Made by a program: the position numbers and the translations under genes
Shown: positions 13,577 to 16,379 of the stretch, piece by piece
Position numbering within the stretch: position 1 is the first letter of the stretch
How the letters are laid out: each line of letters begins with the position of its first letter
The notes under the pieces: generated by a model
Told to the model about the DNA's origin: nothing
The model's database searches: none
What the model saw: the letters and a program-made list of their open reading frames with translations, nothing else
DNA from: Pseudomonadota bacterium
Lineage (GTDB): Bacteria; Pseudomonadota; Gammaproteobacteria; Xanthomonadales; Xanthomonadaceae
Assembly: GCA_023392975.1 (NCBI GenBank)
Contig: JAEWNA010000195.1
Span: forward strand, 1-16,379
Direction of reading: 5' to 3'
Length of the DNA: 16,379 nt

Positions 13577-14371
13577 TCACCCCCCGGCCCGCTGCGCGGC
13601 GAGGTGGCGTTCGGCGAGGTGTTGCTCGGCGCGTTCCAGGTCCTCGGGCGTGTCGATGCCCGGCGGGAACGGTGCCGGCGTCAGCGCCACCGCGATCCGG
13701 TGCCCGGCTTCCAGCGCCCGCAGCTGTTCCAGCGATTCGATCCGCTCCAGCGGCGACGGCGGCAACGCCGCGAACTGCTTCAGGAACCCAGTGCGGTAGC
13801 CGTAGATCCCGATATGCCGCAACCACGGCCCGCGGGCGGGCAGCGCGTCGCGGTCGCGGGCGAACGCATCGCGGGCCCAGGGGATCGGCGCGCGACTGAA
13901 GTAGAGCGCATCGCCATTTTCGGCGCGGACCAGCTTGACCGTATTGGGGTCGAACAGCTGGTCGGCGTCGGCGATGGCGGTCGCGAGCGTGCTCATCGGC
14001 GCGCCGCTGGCGACCAGCGTCTCCGCCACGGCGCGGATGCCGGCGGCCGGGGCGAAAGGCTCGTCGCCCTGCAGGTTCACGACCACGGTGTCGTCGTCCC
14101 AGCCGGCCTGCGCCGCGCAGTCGGCGAGGCGATCGGTGCCCGACGCGTGGTCGGGCGAGGTCATCGCGATGCGCACGCCGCTGCCGGCCAGGGCGTCGGC
14201 GATGCGCGCGTCGTCCGTGGCCACCCAGACCTCGCGCGCACCCGCGGCGAGCGCGCGCCGGGCGACGTGCAGCACCAGCGGCTCGCCGCCCAGCGGGCGC
14301 AGCGGCTTGCCCGGCAGGCGGCTGGCGGCGTAACGGGCGGGGATGGCGACGACGAAATCGGAGGCGGTCAT
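13577..14371 (-). CDS. kdsB: 3-deoxy-manno-octulosonate cytidylyltransferase
   Basis: The protein has 264 residues. It activates Kdo with CTP to CMP-Kdo for lipopolysaccharide inner core synthesis. The nucleotide-binding N-terminus (IPARYAASRLPGKPL, residues 10-24), DHASGTDRL, NLQGDEP and HIGIYGYR are all typical. The length is slightly above E. coli KdsB (248). It lies 31 nt after the SDR gene on the same strand and is coupled to the downstream phosphatase. In many gammaproteobacteria kdsB is close to lpxK; here an SDR gene and a merR gene separate them. Confidence 0.96.
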   Translation of the reverse strand: MTASDFVVAIPARYAASRLPGKPLRPLGGEPLVLHVARRALAAGAREVWVATDDARIADALAGSGVRIAMTSPDHASGTDRLADCAAQAGWDDDTVVVNLQGDEPFAPAAGIRAVAETLVASGAPMSTLATAIADADQLFDPNTVKLVRAENGDALYFSRAPIPWARDAFARDRDALPARGPWLRHIGIYGYRTGFLKQFAALPPSPLERIESLEQLRALEAGHRIAVALTPAPFPPGIDTPEDLERAEQHLAERHLAAQRAGG

Positions 14372-14402
14372 TCGCCCAGTTTACGATCCGGCGACGAAGG
14401 CG

Positions 14403-15182
14403 TCAGGGCGCATAGGCGCGCGGCGCCGCCCATTCGACCAGGCGCAGCAGCACCGCGCGCGGCAGCAGGCGCGGCAACAGCGCCGACTGCAACCGGTTCG
14501 CCAGTCCCGGCACCACCAACGCCCGGCGCGCGTCGAGCCCGTGCAGCGCTGCCGCGACCACCGCCTCCGGCGAGGCCTTCGGCAAGGTGACGTCCCGGCC
14601 CATCGCCCGGAAGAAACCGGTGTCGGTGGCGCCGGGGCACAGCGCCATCACATGCATGCCGTCGCGACGGTACTCGCCGTGCAGCGCCTCGGAGAACGAC
14701 AGCACGAACGCCTTGGATGCGGCGTAAGCCGCCTGCCCGGGCAGCGGATGGAAGCTGGTGGTCGATCCCACGTTGATGACGGCGCCGCGTCCGCGCGCCG
14801 CCATCTGGGGCAGGAATGCATGGCACAGGCGGACAACGGCGGCGACGTTGACTTCGACCAGATCCAGATCGTCGCGCCAGTCCAGCGAGGACAGCGGGCC
14901 GATGGTCGAGAATCCGGCGTTGTTGACCAGCACGTCGACGCGGTGGCCGCCGGCCTGGATCGCGGCGATCGCCGCCTCGCGGGACGCCGGATCCGACAGA
15001 TCCGCGGGAACAGTCGTGATCTCGACCCCATGAGCACCGCGCAAGTCGGCCGCCAGCGCGGCCAGCCGCGCGGGATCGCGTGCAGACAGGACCAGCGCGC
15101 ATCCGCGCGCCGCAAAAGCGCCCGCGAAGGCATGGCCGAGGCCGCCGGTCGCGCCGGTGATCAGTACGCACGTGTTCGACAT
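14403..15182 (-). CDS. SDR family oxidoreductase
   Basis: The protein has 259 residues. It is a classical short-chain dehydrogenase/reductase: the cofactor motif TGATGGLG (9-16), NNAG (87-90), and the catalytic set Ser140, Tyr153 and Lys157 with normal spacing. Arg35 after the second strand suggests NADP(H) preference. The C-terminus (LQSALLPRLLPRAVLLRLVEW) is hydrophobic and amphipathic, as in DltE-like SDRs that may touch the membrane. The substrate cannot be told. The start at 15182 has AAGAGG about 10 nt upstream. The gene is divergent from a merR-family gene and lies directly behind a MerR-type promoter, so it is probably that regulator's target. It leads the minus-strand run that continues into kdsB. 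Confidence 0.92.
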   Translation of the reverse strand: MSNTCVLITGATGGLGHAFAGAFAARGCALVLSARDPARLAALAADLRGAHGVEITTVPADLSDPASREAAIAAIQAGGHRVDVLVNNAGFSTIGPLSSLDWRDDLDLVEVNVAAVVRLCHAFLPQMAARGRGAVINVGSTTSFHPLPGQAAYAASKAFVLSFSEALHGEYRRDGMHVMALCPGATDTGFFRAMGRDVTLPKASPEAVVAAALHGLDARRALVVPGLANRLQSALLPRLLPRAVLLRLVEWAAPRAYAP

Positions 15183-15215
15183 CGCGTGAAAACCTCTTGC
15201 GGGGAAGGAGGCGGC

Positions 15216-15247
15216 AGGCTAAACCTTGGACCCGACTCCAAGGTCAA
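15216..15247 (-). promoter_or_regulatory. MerR-type promoter and operator facing the SDR gene
   Basis: On the minus strand TTGACC (15247-15242) is separated by 19 nt from TTAGCC, or 20 nt from TAGCCT. The spacer is a palindrome with arms of which 8 bp are perfect: ACCTTGGA (15223-15230) and TCCAAGGT (15237-15244). The over-long spacer filled by a palindrome is the hallmark of MerR-family activated promoters. It lies 34 nt before the SDR start and 14 nt before the merR-family start on the other strand, so the regulator probably represses itself. Confidence 0.75.
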
Positions 15248-15257
15248 GGCGCACGAC

Positions 15258-15680
15258 ATGCAGACCGAAATGTGGATCGGCACCTTGGCCGCACGCTGCA
15301 ACGTCAGCCGGGACACGATCCGCCTGTACGAAGCGCAGGGGCTGCTGCGGCCGCGGCGCGGCGGCCAGGGCACGCACGGCTACCGGGTGTATTCCGAGCA
15401 CGACGTGCGCCGAGTGCAGCTCGTCCGCCAGGCGCAGACCCTCGGGTTCTCGCTGAAGGAAATCGGTTCGCTGATCGATCTCTGGGCCGGCCGGACCCTC
15501 GCACCCGCCGGGAAACGCCGGGTGCTGGCGGACAAGATCGCCGAGGTCGACCGCAGGATCGACGCCCTGCGGACGCTGCGCACCCAACTCGCGGACGCCC
15601 TCGCCGGCGTACACGACGACTGCCGCGACGAGGACCGCGCCGACGTACCGGCGGCGCCGCGCCGCACGAAAAGGCGCTGA
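15258..15680 (+). CDS. MerR family transcriptional regulator
   Basis: The protein has 140 residues. The N-terminal winged HTH is typical: IGTLAARCNVSRDTIRLYEAQGLL, then GYRVYSEHDVRRVQLVRQAQTLGFSLKEI. A dimerisation helix follows (about 85-115). The effector part is short, with one Cys (DDCRDED) and a basic tail, so the usual two-Cys metal loop of ZntR/CueR is absent and the signal is unknown. ATG 15258 has AAGG 8 nt upstream; ATG 15270 is an in-frame alternative and would remove four residues. It is divergent from the SDR gene and convergent with lpxK (7-nt gap, no terminator seen). Confidence 0.92.
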   Translation: MQTEMWIGTLAARCNVSRDTIRLYEAQGLLRPRRGGQGTHGYRVYSEHDVRRVQLVRQAQTLGFSLKEIGSLIDLWAGRTLAPAGKRRVLADKIAEVDRRIDALRTLRTQLADALAGVHDDCRDEDRADVPAAPRRTKRR

Positions 15681-15687
15681 ACCACGC

Positions 15688-16379
15688 TCAGGGCGTGCGC
15701 AACGGACGATGGTCCGCCAGGCACGCCGACAGCGCGATCCAGAAGGCTTCCGGCAGCGCCGCGCGCACCGGCACCGACCAGCAGCGCGCGTCGGCGAAGG
15801 CGGCGCATTTCACTGCGTCCTTCTCGGTCATCAGCACCGGCAGGTCGCTGCCGAAGGCCAGGTCCTCGGCGCGGTAGGCGTGGTGGTCGGGGAAGGCGTG
15901 CGGAACGACCGCGATCCCCTGCCCGCGCAGCATCGCGAAGAACCGCTCGGGGTCGCCGATGCCGGCGACGGCATGCACGCGCTGGCCGGCGAACGCGGAC
16001 AGCGGCGCGGTACGCGCCCCACGCATGGCAACGGCATCGTCCGACACCAGCCGCATCGGCCACTCGCCGAAGCCGGCCTCGCCCTCGTCGCTGCCGAGAT
16101 TCAGTACCCGGAAGTCGCAGCGCGCGCCGCGTTCGGCCGGCTCGCGCATCGGCCCGGCGGGCAGCGGCAGGCCGTTGCCGTAGCGGCGGCGGCCGTCGAT
16201 CACTTCGATCTCCAGGTCGCGCGCCAGGCGGTAGTGCTGCAGGCCATCGTCGCAGACGACCACGTCGCAGCCGGCTTCGACCAGCGCCTGCGCCGCGGCG
16301 GCACGGTCGGCATCGACCCGCACCGGCACGCCGGTGCGGCGCGCGATCAGCACCGGCTCGTCGCCGCCGAGGCGCGGAT
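15688..16379 (-). CDS. lpxK: Tetraacyldisaccharide 4'-kinase, 3' part
   Basis: The frame is open to the right edge, so the 5' part, with the Walker A region, is outside. About 230 residues are visible of a usual 330 or so. LpxK phosphorylates the 4' position of the lipid A disaccharide at the inner membrane. Recognisable parts are GGDEPVLIARR at the window edge, DDGLQHYRLARDLEIEVID, HAVAGIGDPERFF, FPDHHAYRAEDL and VLMTEKDAVK. All fit LpxK closely. It ends 7 nt from the convergent merR-family gene. Confidence 0.95.
   Translation of the reverse strand, partial: PRLGGDEPVLIARRTGVPVRVDADRAAAAQALVEAGCDVVVCDDGLQHYRLARDLEIEVIDGRRRYGNGLPLPAGPMREPAERGARCDFRVLNLGSDEGEAGFGEWPMRLVSDDAVAMRGARTAPLSAFAGQRVHAVAGIGDPERFFAMLRGQGIAVVPHAFPDHHAYRAEDLAFGSDLPVLMTEKDAVKCAAFADARCWSVPVRAALPEAFWIALSACLADHRPLRTP

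Noticed and set aside
11380..13899. 839-residue open frame on the plus strand opposite the NHL and phosphatase genes
   Set aside because: It crosses several well-supported minus-strand genes and has low-complexity shadow composition.

Overview
The window is about 16.4 kb of GC-rich gammaproteobacterial chromosome. The gene set and the protein sequences suggest the Xanthomonadaceae/Lysobacteraceae (Lysobacter, Luteimonas or a relative). The main reasons are kdsB next to a low-molecular-weight phosphatase, lpxK, and uvrC-pgsA followed by tRNA-Gly. The placement is inferred from recognition and not from a search.

Left part (1-4197): the 3' end of a YhhQ-type queuosine-precursor transporter; an exported DUF885 metallopeptidase-like protein; a strong hairpin between convergent genes; a membrane-anchored FMN/Fe-S glutamate-synthase-like protein on the minus strand; and tRNA-Leu(UAA) just upstream of it with its own -10 box.

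Middle part (4198-8283): a small accessory regulatory island. It holds a 144-aa protein with one clear and one degenerate CsrA-like domain, a divergent Cro/C1-type regulator whose S24/LexA-like domain has lost its catalytic Ser and Lys, a MASE1 membrane sensor whose C-terminus looks like a NarX/UhpB-class histidine kinase without its catalytic residues, and a small exported protein of unknown function. GTTAGC half-sites lie both in the divergent promoter region (4930-4950) and in a large palindrome in front of the exported-protein gene (7825-7862). The island sits between tRNA-Leu(UAA) and tRNA-Cys(GCA). In E. coli and Pseudomonas, Gly-Cys-Leu tRNA genes follow uvrC-pgsA as one cluster, so the cluster appears to have been split here.

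Right part (8284-16379): tRNA-Cys and tRNA-Gly, each followed by an intrinsic terminator, then a long minus-strand gene run read from the right: SDR oxidoreductase, kdsB, low-molecular-weight phosphatase, NHLRC2-like thioredoxin/beta-propeller protein, a two-TM hypothetical protein, uvrC, pgsA, tRNA-Gly. Several junctions are tight: 1-nt spacing for kdsB/phosphatase, TGATG for hypothetical/uvrC, and a pgsA stop codon inside tRNA-Gly. A MerR-family gene is divergent from the SDR gene, and a textbook MerR-type promoter (8-bp palindrome inside a 19-20 bp spacer) faces the SDR gene. The merR/SDR pair separates kdsB from lpxK, whose 3' part closes the window.

The most interesting material is the middle island: three regulators of different families, each recognisable by fold but missing its canonical active residues, with shared operator-like sequences.
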